Shown in pieces: positions 63,799 to 64,000 of a stretch of DNA of 64,000 bases. Each line of letters opens with the position of its first letter. Positions within the stretch are counted from its first letter, which is position 1. Below the pieces are notes generated by a model. It was not told where the DNA came from, searched no databases, and worked only from the letters and a program-made list of their open reading frames with translations. The stretch is from Xanthomonas hyacinthi (GTDB lineage: Bacteria; Pseudomonadota; Gammaproteobacteria; Xanthomonadales; Xanthomonadaceae). The DNA is taken from the NCBI RefSeq assembly GCF_009769165.1, contig NZ_CP043476.1, forward strand, positions 4,854,646 through 4,918,645, read 5' to 3'. A program made the position numbers and the translations under genes.

Positions 63799-64000
63799 TT
63801 GAACGAGAACATCCTTTGGTTGCACGAGTTGCGCCTGACCGACCTGGCTCGCGTCGGCGGCAAGAACTCCTCCCTCGGCGAAATGATCGGCAACCTTGCA
63901 GGTTTGGGAGTCTCGGTGCCTGGCGGCTTCGCCACCACCGCCGAAGCGTTCAAGGCGTTCGTCGCCCACAACAACCTGTATCAGCGCATCTTCGACAAGC
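63799..64000 (+). CDS. ppsA: Phosphoenolpyruvate synthase, N-terminal part
   Basis: The first 67 codons are present; the gene continues past the right edge (full length about 790). [20 protein letters not shown] then [10 protein letters not shown] is the conserved start of the PEP synthase ATP-grasp domain. The start is TTG, supported by a good AACGGAG at 63784-63790 with seven or eight bases spacing. Makes PEP from pyruvate and ATP in gluconeogenesis. Divergent from its regulator ppsR. Confidence 0.95.
   Translation, partial: MNENILWLHELRLTDLARVGGKNSSLGEMIGNLAGLGVSVPGGFATTAEAFKAFVAHNNLYQRIFDK

Overview
The window is a high-GC chromosomal segment of a gammaproteobacterium, almost certainly family Xanthomonadaceae and probably genus Xanthomonas or a close relative. 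Evidence: a type IV secretion effector-type gene with a Xanthomonadales VirB-interacting C-terminal domain; the gene order murJ-ribF-ileS-lspA-ispH and rplU-rpmA-obgE; a cytochrome bo3 operon; a class III polyhydroxyalkanoate synthase; and dispersed intergenic hairpin repeats of the 'GTAGGAGCGGCTTCAGCCGCGAC' kind. The genus call is an inference from remembered families, not from a search.

Layout. 1-11.6 kb: end of cstA with its small YbdD-like partner, a HAD phosphatase, a putative antibacterial lipase effector with an ankyrin immunity candidate (2115-4113), a DUF819 membrane protein, an S9 peptidase, an OPT oligopeptide transporter and a UbiM-like hydroxylase. 11.7-17.1 kb: small membrane proteins, a decayed IS3 transposase, radA and an M61 aminopeptidase. 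17.3-21.2 kb: cyoABCD. 21.6-36.1 kb: a YheO-type PAS/HTH regulator divergent from eight genes: an S10 peptidase, a TonB-dependent receptor, a second S10 peptidase, an exported amidohydrolase, a RidA protein, a Tat-exported PLP enzyme, a Sec-exported RidA protein and two paralogous PDZ-containing zinc peptidases. Most of these ORFs overlap by ATGA. I read it as one outer-membrane uptake and periplasmic processing pathway for an unusual peptide; it is the most interesting region here.

36.4-37.6 kb: a low-GC segment carrying one DUF4238 gene, next to the 3' remnant of a third zinc-peptidase paralogue. 37.8 kb: tRNA-Thr(CGT). 37.9-51.4 kb: housekeeping genes ispH, lspA, ileS, ribF, murJ, rpsT, obgE, rpmA, rplU, uvrA and a thioesterase. 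51.6-57.2 kb: a copper chaperone, a truncated enoyl-CoA hydratase fused in frame to tesB, a small membrane protein, a five-EF-hand protein, bpt and an exonuclease/endonuclease/phosphatase-family lipoprotein. 57.5-61.3 kb: phaC-phaE, pssA and a 3-hydroxybutyrate dehydrogenase, a small polyhydroxybutyrate module. 61.3-64 kb: an intergenic cluster of DnaA-box-like sites, a Nudix hydrolase, a DUF1249 protein and the divergent pair ppsR / ppsA (ppsA runs off the end).

Intergenic space is filled with three dispersed repeat families, several placed at 3' ends of genes as bidirectional hairpins. No CRISPR array, rRNA or intact mobile element was seen.
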